This document shows, one piece after another, positions 21,821 through 28,024 of a stretch of 50,910 nt of DNA (within the stretch, counting starts at the first letter, position 1; each line of letters opens with the position of its first letter). Made by a program: the position numbers and the translations under genes. The notes beneath the pieces are model-generated. The model did no database searches. It was not told the DNA's origin and saw only the letters and a program-made list of their open reading frames with translations. The stretch covers positions 1 through 50,910 of IMG/VR virus record IMGVR_UViG_3300020147_000012, one strand, 5' to 3'. This stretch comes from a virus.

Positions 21821-22665
21821 TGCTAGATAGACTAATAATCAATCCGCGAAATTCAGGAAAAAAGGCTTTCTATCCAAGTGATTACGGCAAGATGTCCCTG
21901 GACCTCTATTTAGGCCTCAAGGGCGTGCCAATCACAAACCCTCCCGTATGGTACGAAACACTACGAATGGGGGCAGGAAACGGGGTAGAAGATGCCATGC
22001 TGCAAATACTGAAAGACAGTAGGATCGTAGATCCATACTACGACCAAGACTTTGACGGACGGGTTGAAATGGAAAGAGAGGGCGTTGTCATTCACGGCTA
22101 CATGGATGCCATCAGAATGGACAATGGCCAGCCAATAGAGATCAAATCCATCAATAACAAGAACGCTTGGGACATACGCAAGTATGAAACAGGGGAGCCA
22201 CGCGAAAGCTACATTGGCCAGCTCTCCATCTACCAGGACTTTCTTGGGAAGGATACGGGGCATCTGTTCGTATCAAGCGTTGATGGGCTAAGCAGGTTCT
22301 GGTTCGACAACAAGAGGGTTTCCGACACGGGGGACTATCAGTGCGGAATGACCTGCGTGAACATTGCCAATGAATACAAGAGGTGGGCGAAGATCAAGGC
22401 TATGGTTGATAACAACGAAAAGCCGGACATCTTCGAGTATCGCTACAAGTATCCTCTTGAAAGCATAGATTGGGCAAACCTATCAGCCGATAAGATCTCC
22501 AAGGCCCGCACAGGCAAAGCCGTAATAGGCGACTGGCAGGTGCTCTACAGTCCTTGGAAAGACCTGATCGTAAAGCTACAGGGTACAGAACTGGGGTATT
22601 CGTTAGAGGAGTTGAAATATATTAACAAAGTGACCGAAGGTTACACTAATTGGAAAAAGAAATGA
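21820..22665 (+). CDS. PD-(D/E)XK exonuclease (Cas4/RecB-like)
   Basis: A 281-residue protein starting at GTG 21820, overlapping the previous stop. It has the RecB-family set: GNGVED (E57), GYMDAI (D96), PIEIKS (E107, K109) and the QxxxY motif (Q134, Y138). No iron-sulphur Cys cluster is seen. Such nucleases process DNA ends for recombination or degrade host DNA. Paired with the SSB-like protein it may feed recombination and packaging of concatemers. Confidence 0.85.
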   Translation: MLDRLIINPRNSGKKAFYPSDYGKMSLDLYLGLKGVPITNPPVWYETLRMGAGNGVEDAMLQILKDSRIVDPYYDQDFDGRVEMEREGVVIHGYMDAIRMDNGQPIEIKSINNKNAWDIRKYETGEPRESYIGQLSIYQDFLGKDTGHLFVSSVDGLSRFWFDNKRVSDTGDYQCGMTCVNIANEYKRWAKIKAMVDNNEKPDIFEYRYKYPLESIDWANLSADKISKARTGKAVIGDWQVLYSPWKDLIVKLQGTELGYSLEELKYINKVTEGYTNWKKK

Positions 22666-22832
22666 TCGCATTTATTCTTTTTGTTCTCATTATTGGTTTT
22701 ATTTCCTACGTGGCTTATGCCTCCAAGCAAGAGGTTGAGGTTGTAGAGGAAGAAATCACTCCTGAGCCGGTTGTAGTTGAGAAGAAAGCTACCAAAAAGG
22801 CAGCTAAGAAGAGTTCTAAGAAAACTAAATAG
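22662..22832 (+). CDS. Small membrane protein with basic tail (56 aa)
   Basis: I prefer ATG 22662, which overlaps the TGA of the nuclease gene, to an upstream TTG (22650). One transmembrane helix (about residues 1-20) is followed by an acidic stretch and a tail of KKATKKAAKKSSKKTK. Possibly a membrane anchor or small spanin-like or holin-like factor; function unknown. Confidence 0.65.
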   Translation: MIAFILFVLIIGFISYVAYASKQEVEVVEEEITPEPVVVEKKATKKAAKKSSKKTK

Positions 22833-22838
22833 GGTACT

Positions 22839-22856
22839 GAGAGGGTTCACCCTCTC
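22839..22856 (+). repeat. Perfect hairpin after the nuclease unit
   Basis: GAGAGGG-TTCA-CCCTCTC directly after the stop at 22832. No T run follows, so terminator activity is uncertain. Confidence 0.5.
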
Positions 22857-22885
22857 GCCTTCAGTCTTAAAAGATTGGAGTCAAC

Positions 22886-22942
22886 ATGGTTGCTCTTAAT
22901 CCCAACTCTACTGGGATTGAGGGCGAGGCGGTGAACTATTGA
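22886..22942 (+). CDS. Possible micro-ORF (18 aa) with Shine-Dalgarno
   Basis: ATG 22886 is preceded by TTGGAG five bases upstream. The ORF covers a hairpin AATCCCA/TGGGATT. It lies just upstream of the next promoter and may be chance or a leader peptide. Confidence 0.25.
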   Translation: MVALNPNSTGIEGEAVNY

Positions 22943-22979
22943 CGAGTGTCAATAAGCATTGTGATGGCCTCTGTTTGGA

Positions 22980-23008
22980 TTGAAATTGTGTCTAAAATGT
23001 GGTATAAT
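22980..23008 (+). promoter_or_regulatory. Promoter of the membrane protein/transglycosylase unit (leaderless)
   Basis: TTGAAA, 17-bp spacer, TGTGG-TATAAT. Seven bases after the -10 lies ATG 23015. Confidence 0.87.
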
Positions 23009-23014
23009 ATGTTA

Positions 23015-23200
23015 ATGATTATGGATGTTTTTAAATCAGCGTCCAAGATAGTCCTCCTGGTGTTCGCCCTCACGGCTTGCATCGGCTTCCTGACAATGAA
23101 ACTGGAAGCCAAGGACTTCATGCTCGCTTTGACTGGTGTCTTCAGTTTCTACTTTGGGCAAAAGAATCAGCCGGTAGAAGTTGCGGCCGCTTCGAAGTAG
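23015..23200 (+). CDS. Small membrane protein, holin-like (61 aa)
   Basis: Start chosen at ATG 23015 because it coincides with the predicted transcript start; ATG 23021 is equally near. Two hydrophobic stretches (about residues 9-25 and 33-48) fit a short hairpin membrane protein. It lies directly before a secreted transglycosylase gene, as holins often do. Assignment is by context. Confidence 0.6.
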   Translation: MIMDVFKSASKIVLLVFALTACIGFLTMKLEAKDFMLALTGVFSFYFGQKNQPVEVAAASK

Positions 23201-23206
23201 CCTCCT

Positions 23207-23223
23207 GGCCGAGAGTTTCGGCC
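23207..23223 (+). promoter_or_regulatory. Hairpin just before the transglycosylase start
   Basis: GGCCGA-GAGTT-TCGGCC ends four bases before ATG 23228 and would occupy the ribosome site, so it may limit translation of the lytic enzyme. Confidence 0.45.
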
Positions 23224-23227
23224 GTAT

Positions 23228-23629
23228 ATGTTACGCGCATTGCTGCTTGCCTTGCTCGTTGGGACTACTACCCCTACCGCTGCACCCGTAGCCATTAAGG
23301 ATGAGCCTATCGAGCCACCGCAAACAGTAGAAAACCAAATAGTGGAATACGCCCGAAAGGAAGGTGTCGATCCGCAGTTGCCAATGAAGATTGCATATTG
23401 CGAAAGCACCCATAGGCAGTTCGACGAAGACGGTTCTGTGCTTCGTGGGAAGGCTAACCCGCAGGACGTAGGGGTATTTCAAATCAACGAATACTATCAC
23501 TTAGCAGATAGTAAGAAGCTTGGGTACGACATTCATACCCAGGAGGGGAACATTGCATACGCCATGCAGCTCTACAAGAAACAAGGGTCACGCCCTTGGA
23601 ACTGGAGCAAGCCATGCTGGGGCAAATAG
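23228..23629 (+). CDS. Lytic transglycosylase-like protein with signal peptide
   Basis: A 133-residue protein with a hydrophobic N-terminal signal (residues 3-18) and an SLT-like core: catalytic Glu in AYCEST (E59), and VGVFQIN (81-87). The end WNWSKPCW is typical of a transglycosylase subgroup seen in phages and Patescibacteria, and the two Cys (C58 and near the end) could pair. It would cleave peptidoglycan glycan strands after export. A second lytic enzyme is encoded at 26614-27699. Confidence 0.8.
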   Translation: MLRALLLALLVGTTTPTAAPVAIKDEPIEPPQTVENQIVEYARKEGVDPQLPMKIAYCESTHRQFDEDGSVLRGKANPQDVGVFQINEYYHLADSKKLGYDIHTQEGNIAYAMQLYKKQGSRPWNWSKPCWGK

Positions 23630-23710
23630 GCCTTGTGCCGATACACGATTGAAGGCTAGTCGTCTGTCGGGAACAGGTCTTTACCTGATCTTTGAAAAGG
23701 AGAAAATACC

Positions 23711-23914
23711 GTGCAAATTAAGTGTTCTTCGTGCGATACCGTACTTGGAAACTTCGATGATGTAGCCCTGCTACCTAAGTTCTGCAAGAAGTGCAAAACC
23801 AGAGAATTGGAGGGGAGTTCACATGAATTTTTCGGCTTCGGGCAAATGCCTGTTTTGCCGCCATCACCCGCAACACGGATACACCAGCTACAGTTTCCTT
23901 TGGGGACTGATTAA
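23711..23914 (+). CDS. Zinc-ribbon protein (67 aa), Com-like
   Basis: GTG 23711 is preceded by AAGGAG at normal spacing. C5-x2-C8 and C25-x2-C28 form a zinc ribbon like that of Com-type translational regulators. The C-terminal half overlaps the next ORF and may be less constrained. First of four small zinc-site genes with clear Shine-Dalgarno sequences, unlike the rest of the genome. Confidence 0.6.
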   Translation: MQIKCSSCDTVLGNFDDVALLPKFCKKCKTRELEGSSHEFFGFGQMPVLPPSPATRIHQLQFPLGTD

Positions 23915-23966
23915 GTTTCATATTTGCAGCTACTGCAACTATTTAAGGAGTGGACGCTATGGTTAG
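23823..23966 (+). CDS. Small zinc-finger protein (47 aa)
   Basis: ATG 23823 with GGAGGGGAG upstream. C9-x2-C12 and C35-x2-C38 frame a short linker. It overlaps both neighbours. Function unknown. Confidence 0.55.
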   Translation: MNFSASGKCLFCRHHPQHGYTSYSFLWGLIKFHICSYCNYLRSGRYG

Positions 23967-24159
23967 ATTCCGGTGTGACCAGTGGGTTGAAGATCATAGC
24001 ATCTACTGTTCTGGATGCGATAGAAGGTTCTTCAAAGACTATGTCAATTTGGAGGAAGGATTATGCAAGCGATGCAAGTCCAGCCGACCCGCAGCCCGAG
24101 TCCTTGCGAGTCCCGTGAGTGGGCCAAGTGCCAGGCTTGTGGCAGATTTCGGTACATGA
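23959..24159 (+). CDS. Small zinc-finger protein (66 aa)
   Basis: ATG 23959 with AAGGAG upstream. C17-x2-C20 and C36-x2-C39. The last 30 residues, read over the HNH gene, look like an out-of-frame shadow, so the functional part may be the first 40 residues. Confidence 0.55.
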   Translation: MVRFRCDQWVEDHSIYCSGCDRRFFKDYVNLEEGLCKRCKSSRPAARVLASPVSGPSARLVADFGT

Positions 24160-24344
24160 CCGTACATCACATTTACCCGAAACAATTTTTTCGGGGACAT
24201 GAAGCCCTTCGACGCAGAAGGGAAAAACTCTGTCGTGAATGTCATGACAAAGCAGAAGAAATGCTCGGTACGAAACGTCTTCCGGCCGAGGCTTACGAGC
24301 TTATCTGGAAGAAGTTCCTTGTCTCCTTTAGACGCGGTCACTGA
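24063..24344 (+). CDS. HNH endonuclease-like protein (93 aa)
   Basis: ATG 24063 with GAGGAAGGA upstream, inside the previous gene (97-base overlap). It has C23-x2-C26, the HH of VHHIYP (H35, H36) and C57-x2-C60-H61, the HNH zinc and catalytic layout. HNH proteins in phages nick DNA in packaging or homing. The combination with three zinc ribbons suggests a small imported module. Confidence 0.75.
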   Translation: MQAMQVQPTRSPSPCESREWAKCQACGRFRYMTVHHIYPKQFFRGHEALRRRREKLCRECHDKAEEMLGTKRLPAEAYELIWKKFLVSFRRGH

Positions 24345-24345
24345 C

Positions 24346-24378
24346 CGCATCGGAAGCCCTCAGAAATGGGGGCTTTTT
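24346..24378 (+). terminator. Rho-independent terminator
   Basis: AGCCC/GGGCT stem followed by TTTT. A second palindrome, GCGGTCA/TGACCGC, overlaps the HNH stop just before it. Confidence 0.75.
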
Positions 24379-24403
24379 CCTTTACTTTTCCCCAATTACA
24401 ACA

Positions 24404-24432
24404 TTGTTTTGTGATACAAAATGTGGTATAAT
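24404..24432 (+). promoter_or_regulatory. Promoter of the exonuclease unit
   Basis: TTGTTT, 17-bp spacer, TGTGG-TATAAT; a diverged copy of the promoter at 20568-20596. Confidence 0.87.
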
Positions 24433-24639
24433 ATATGTATTAGATCTTTGAGTTTAGAGAGGTGGGAGGTGGTGAATAAATTAACGACCATAGAACGTGA
24501 CGATAGCCTGTATTGGTGTTGGACTATGGTGTGCCGCGTTGAGCCGGTCAACGATCTTCACCTTCAGAGTAGGTGTCACGACTCGCAAGCCACGTAGGAC
24601 TCACTCTCACCTTTCTGAACTCAAACTTAAGTTTAATAC
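24433..24639 (+). promoter_or_regulatory. Long structured 5' leader
   Basis: About 200 untranslated bases, in contrast to the near-leaderless transcripts elsewhere. CGTGAC (near 24496) can pair with GTCACG (near 24577), enclosing CGTTGA/TCAACG and CACCT/AGGTG hairpins. A 23-codon ORF (ATG near 24526) is also present. This looks like a cis-acting RNA element or riboswitch, but it matches none I know. Confidence 0.45.
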
Positions 24640-25044
24640 ATGGATAAATTCAAACCAGGAGATAAGGTTAGAAGAAAATTTGGCGATGCTATTGATGTTG
24701 TTGTATCGGTCCCAGGCGTGAAGGAATACGATCTAAAGGGGTTCGTTTATGCGGAGGAGGGCTTTGTACTTAAAAACTTTGGCTGGGAATTTCAAAAAGA
24801 CTGGGAGCTGCGTAGTGGTCCAAAACAAGGGAAATCCAAGACTGCAAAGTTTGTCCTGGCTTATCGTGGTGGCTGCTGCGAGGACACTACCGAAGAATTT
24901 GAAACTATCAACGAAATAAAAAAGCGCATAAAAGTCTTGCACGACGACGGCGAGATTGAAACAGATTCCATTCTTACCGTTTACGAAATAAAGAAAAAGC
25001 TTCCAGTCACCCTGGAAGACAAAGTTGTAATCAAAGGAATCTAG
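24640..25044 (+). CDS. Hypothetical protein (134 aa)
   Basis: The N-terminal part (FKPGDKVRRKFG...FVLKNFGWEF) looks like a small beta-barrel of the SH3/KOW type, followed by an alpha/beta half. First gene after the structured leader and upstream of the exonuclease. Function unknown. Confidence 0.75.
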   Translation: MDKFKPGDKVRRKFGDAIDVVVSVPGVKEYDLKGFVYAEEGFVLKNFGWEFQKDWELRSGPKQGKSKTAKFVLAYRGGCCEDTTEEFETINEIKKRIKVLHDDGEIETDSILTVYEIKKKLPVTLEDKVVIKGI

Positions 25045-25064
25045 CCGACACGCTGAACATTTAA

Positions 25065-25811
25065 ATGAAAATACTGCTATACGACATTGAGACTAGCCCG
25101 AACTTAGGCTATATCTGGGGAAAATACGAACAGGACGTAATCGAATACGAACGGGAAGGACACATGCTTTCCTTTGCCTACAAATGGTTGGGAGAGAAGA
25201 CGGTAAAGGCTTACTCCCTGCCTGATTTCCCTCTATACAAAAAGGAACCTGAGAACGACAAGGCTTTGGTCAAGAAACTATGGGAGCTTTTTAATGAGGC
25301 AGACGTAGTGATCGCCCACAACGGGGATCAATTTGATATGCGAAAGGCCAACGCCTTCTTTATCGCTAACGGGCTTACGCCGCCATCTCCTTACAAGACC
25401 GTGGACACTAAGAAGGTAGCCAAGCGGTATTTCATGTTCAACAGCAATAAGCTGGATGACCTAGGAAACTATCTAGGACTCGGCCGCAAGGCTCAGACGG
25501 GGGGATTCTCCCTTTGGAAAGGCTGCATGGAAGGCAACATGGAAGCCTGGAAGAAGATGGTCAAATACAACAAGCAGGACATCGTTCTTCTTGAGGAGAT
25601 CTATCTCAAGCTTCTTCCTTGGATCAGCAACCATCCGAACGTAAACATTTTTGACGAAAAAACGGCAGCTTGCCCCAACTGCGGCGGCCAACATATCCAG
25701 AAGCGAGGGAAGGGTGCCAATGCCCTCACGACGTACCAGCGGTATCAGTGCATGGATTGCGGCAAGTGGAGCAAGAGCAAAGCCGAAAGGACAGAGATAA
25801 GCATACGGTGA
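25065..25811 (+). CDS. DnaQ/RNase H-like 3'-5' exonuclease with zinc ribbon
   Basis: A 248-residue protein with the Exo I DIET (D7, E9), Exo II region AHNGDQFDMRKAN (D91 the likely ligand) and Exo III Y168...D172 in YNKQD. A C-terminal zinc ribbon has C203, C206, C229 and C232. This matches the RNase_H_2 (YprB-like) family found in phages lacking a full polymerase. It may proofread, trim or degrade DNA or RNA. Confidence 0.88.
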   Translation: MKILLYDIETSPNLGYIWGKYEQDVIEYEREGHMLSFAYKWLGEKTVKAYSLPDFPLYKKEPENDKALVKKLWELFNEADVVIAHNGDQFDMRKANAFFIANGLTPPSPYKTVDTKKVAKRYFMFNSNKLDDLGNYLGLGRKAQTGGFSLWKGCMEGNMEAWKKMVKYNKQDIVLLEEIYLKLLPWISNHPNVNIFDEKTAACPNCGGQHIQKRGKGANALTTYQRYQCMDCGKWSKSKAERTEISIR

Positions 25812-25836
25812 GTTTTAATAACTAAAGCCAAGCAAG

Positions 25837-26076
25837 ATGAGCGTACAAACCTGGGAACAGAAAGCAGCCAAGATCACTAAGAAGCTGAATAGCCTCAAGA
25901 TCAAGGGCCAAGTCATCGTAGCGTTCGACGAGCCTTACGTCAGGGGAGAAGGGGAGGAGGATTACGTCCACGATTGCAAGCTAATAAAAAAGGCCGGACT
26001 GAAGATCAATCCAGCAGAAACGATTGAACCTGGCCTATTCTACAAGAACTACCAGATCTGCCTGATAGTAGACTAG
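25837..26076 (+). CDS. Hypothetical protein (79 aa)
   Basis: A small alpha/beta protein, last of the plus-strand early genes. Its stop overlaps the stop of the convergent RusA gene by four bases. No motif. Confidence 0.7.
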   Translation: MSVQTWEQKAAKITKKLNSLKIKGQVIVAFDEPYVRGEGEEDYVHDCKLIKKAGLKINPAETIEPGLFYKNYQICLIVD

Positions 26077-26429
26077 GAGATAGTGATGACGGCCCTCGGG
26101 TCGTCTTTGTCTACGCCACCAAAAGAAAGGGTTACGCTTGGGACCACGAACCAGTTGTCATCCTCTATAATGCCGTTATCTACAAGCAGGTCCATGATGG
26201 ATTCTGCTTTGTTCGTTAGGTCAGTAGGACGCTTGTCAGGGGCGTAGAAGACTATGGAAATAGATTCAATACCCACTACGGGCTTGAGTCCCTTGAGACA
26301 GAGGCTTTGTTCTTTCTGCCAGGCCGTATAGTTGGCAGACGGCAAAAGCATTGGTCTACTGCCTCGGCAGACCATCATCTTTGAATTCTTCTTGGAAGGG
26401 ATTCTACCCTTCAGAACAATTTGGAGCAT
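26073..26429 (-). CDS. rusA: RusA-like Holliday junction resolvase
   Basis: A 118-residue protein with GRIPSKKNSK (residues 8-17) and the acidic set of RusA: D70 in RPTDLTNKAE, D80 in SIMDLLVDNGIIEDD, and D90/D91. RusA dimers cut four-way junctions, which helps resolve branched DNA before packaging. It overlaps the upstream RHH gene by one base and shares its promoter. Confidence 0.9.
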   Translation of the reverse strand: MLQIVLKGRIPSKKNSKMMVCRGSRPMLLPSANYTAWQKEQSLCLKGLKPVVGIESISIVFYAPDKRPTDLTNKAESIMDLLVDNGIIEDDNWFVVPSVTLSFGGVDKDDPRAVITIS

Positions 26430-26569
26430 TAGTCGCGGTAGTGCTTCTCCAAAATGTCGCGTATGATCTTCGATGGCCGGACGGCCTTGCTCTCGGAATC
26501 TTTCTTAATCAACTGTTTCAGTCGTTTCGGAATACGGACAATCAGGAAGTCGTCGTTCTTCTCTTTCAT
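26429..26569 (-). CDS. Ribbon-helix-helix DNA-binding protein (46 aa)
   Basis: ATG 26569, TAA at 26429-26431. FLIVRIPKRLKQLIKK (beta strand then helix A) and a second helix (PSKIIRDILEKHY) give the Arc/CopG pattern. It probably represses its own promoter, which lies about six bases upstream of the ATG, and hence also rusA. Confidence 0.75.
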   Translation of the reverse strand: MKEKNDDFLIVRIPKRLKQLIKKDSESKAVRPSKIIRDILEKHYRD

Positions 26570-26582
26570 GCGGTATGTTTAT

Positions 26583-26611
26583 ATTATACCACATTTTATT
26601 GCATTACGCAA
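26583..26611 (-). promoter_or_regulatory. Promoter of RHH-RusA operon
   Basis: Minus-strand TTGCGT, 17-bp spacer, TGTGG-TATAAT, with an inverted repeat ATTGCGTAATGCAAT over the -35 that could be the RHH operator. Confidence 0.85.
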
Positions 26612-26613
26612 TA

Positions 26614-27699
26614 CTATTTATTGAACAATTGGTTCAATTTGGCGATGGTCTTAGGACCGACCTGAAGACCAGCAAGCGATTGAATCTCTGCTACTGATGC
26701 AACCTTGTGCTTGAGTTGGAATTTCACAACAGCCTCCCGTGTGACGTTGCCGTAGTAGCCAGTAACGACATAGGTGTAGCAACCATCAGCCTTCAGGGCC
26801 AGCTGCAAGGCTTCAACGTCCTTGCTCCGCTCGCCGTGCTTGATAGTCTTAGTGAACTTGTAGCTAAATTGCTTTGGAAGCTTCTTGGCTTCCTGTATGA
26901 TCTTGTTTGGAACATCAACGAACGTCAGGCCTTCGCTGATATTATTCTTCCATTCAGACCACCAGAACCAGTTGGTCCCGTCATCAGCCCAGTCCTTCGA
27001 CCAGGAGTTTAATATGTAAAACTTAGTGTCATCGCCCACGTCTTCATAGCCATAGAGATATAACTGGTGGCCAGAGACAACTGAGCCAGGCTTGCGGAGC
27101 GGGACGATCTTCTTCTTGTCCCAAGTGCTATTGCCCTTGGCATCCGTCCACCATTCGCTACCAATACGCATCAGGATAGATGCGCCATTGGATTCAACGA
27201 TGGCTTGCTTAAGGCCGTCTTTAGAGATGGTGATAAAAGCGTATCCCTTGATCTTGTTTTCAGCCGCTTCAGCGAAGGCTGCCTGGGGAATATTGTCTAT
27301 ATTGCGGGAATAAACGTACTCCTCATGAGAAAGAGTGGTGTCATTGGGAACCGTTTTCGTGGTTGCAATGCCATAGTCTTGGACAATCTTGGCGGCAAGG
27401 CGAGGGTAGGTGCCTTCACCCGCATAGCCATCCTTAGCCTTGGCGATAGCGTAAACGAAACGAGGGGATTCAGGGATGATGAAACCCGTATCAACGAAAT
27501 CCAAGTATTGTTTGTATTTGGTGTGGCCGTGTCCTACACATGCTCCAAGTTTGCGCTGGTGCTCAACAGGCAGGTCATCAATAGGCACAAAGTATTCATC
27601 TGGGTAAGATTTGAACTCACCGACAACCGCAGCAAGCGGGATGTCTCGATAGTCCGTTGGAGATGGAAAAGCCCCGAAGGCGGGGATGAAGTCTGTCAT
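26614..27699 (-). CDS. Papain-like (C1) peptidase with peptidoglycan-binding domain, probable endolysin
   Basis: A 361-residue protein. The C1 catalytic triad is visible: C54 in KLGACVGHG, H211 in SGHQLYLYG and N231 in LNSWS. A C-terminal PG_binding_1 domain (about residues 284-360) contains RSKDVEALQ, TGYYGNVT and VGPKTIAKLN. There is no signal peptide. It follows a holin-like gene by one base. The pairing suggests a cysteine-peptidase endolysin that cuts peptide cross-links or a surface protein. The binding-domain style resembles proteins of Patescibacteria. Confidence 0.82.
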   Translation of the reverse strand: MTDFIPAFGAFPSPTDYRDIPLAAVVGEFKSYPDEYFVPIDDLPVEHQRKLGACVGHGHTKYKQYLDFVDTGFIIPESPRFVYAIAKAKDGYAGEGTYPRLAAKIVQDYGIATTKTVPNDTTLSHEEYVYSRNIDNIPQAAFAEAAENKIKGYAFITISKDGLKQAIVESNGASILMRIGSEWWTDAKGNSTWDKKKIVPLRKPGSVVSGHQLYLYGYEDVGDDTKFYILNSWSKDWADDGTNWFWWSEWKNNISEGLTFVDVPNKIIQEAKKLPKQFSYKFTKTIKHGERSKDVEALQLALKADGCYTYVVTGYYGNVTREAVVKFQLKHKVASVAEIQSLAGLQVGPKTIAKLNQLFNK

Positions 27700-27700
27700 A

Positions 27701-27928
27701 TTAGTTTAAAAGCTTCCGTACCAGCTGGCCGATAGTACGACCAACAGGACCGAGAGATAAGATGATACCGATGGTTATTGATATGATAACCAACCCTTGA
27801 CCCGCCCACTTGCCCAATTTCGTGACCGCAACATACGTTTCAGCCATAGGCTTCAAGATTTCCTTAAGTTCTTGAATTTCTTTCGTTAAACTTTCCACCT
27901 GCTCCGTAGTTGCGTATCTATCTGCCAT
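27701..27928 (-). CDS. Holin-like membrane protein with coiled coil (75 aa)
   Basis: An N-terminal coiled coil (TEQVESLTKEIQELKEIL) is followed by one hydrophobic helix (about residues 47-62) and a basic end. This layout resembles XhlA-type holin or hemolysin proteins. It lies one base upstream of the endolysin and has its own promoter. Confidence 0.7.
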   Translation of the reverse strand: MADRYATTEQVESLTKEIQELKEILKPMAETYVAVTKLGKWAGQGLVIISITIGIILSLGPVGRTIGQLVRKLLN

Positions 27929-27944
27929 ATTGGGGATAACTTGC

Positions 27945-27973
27945 TTGAGTGTATTGCAAAAATGTGGTATAAT
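27945..27973 (+). promoter_or_regulatory. Promoter of the chaperonin operon
   Basis: TTGAGT, 17-bp spacer, TGTGG-TATAAT. It faces the lysis promoter at 27994-28022, so the two transcripts overlap by about 10-60 bases at their 5' ends. Confidence 0.87.
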
Positions 27974-27993
27974 TATAGCAGGTCAGTGTAGAT

Positions 27994-28022
27994 ATTATAC
28001 CACAGAATTACCGTAATTGCAA
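27994..28022 (-). promoter_or_regulatory. Promoter of the lysis genes
   Basis: Minus-strand TTGCAA, 17-bp spacer, TGTGG-TATAAT. Its -35 ends three bases before the groEL start codon. Confidence 0.87.
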
Positions 28023-28024
28023 GA

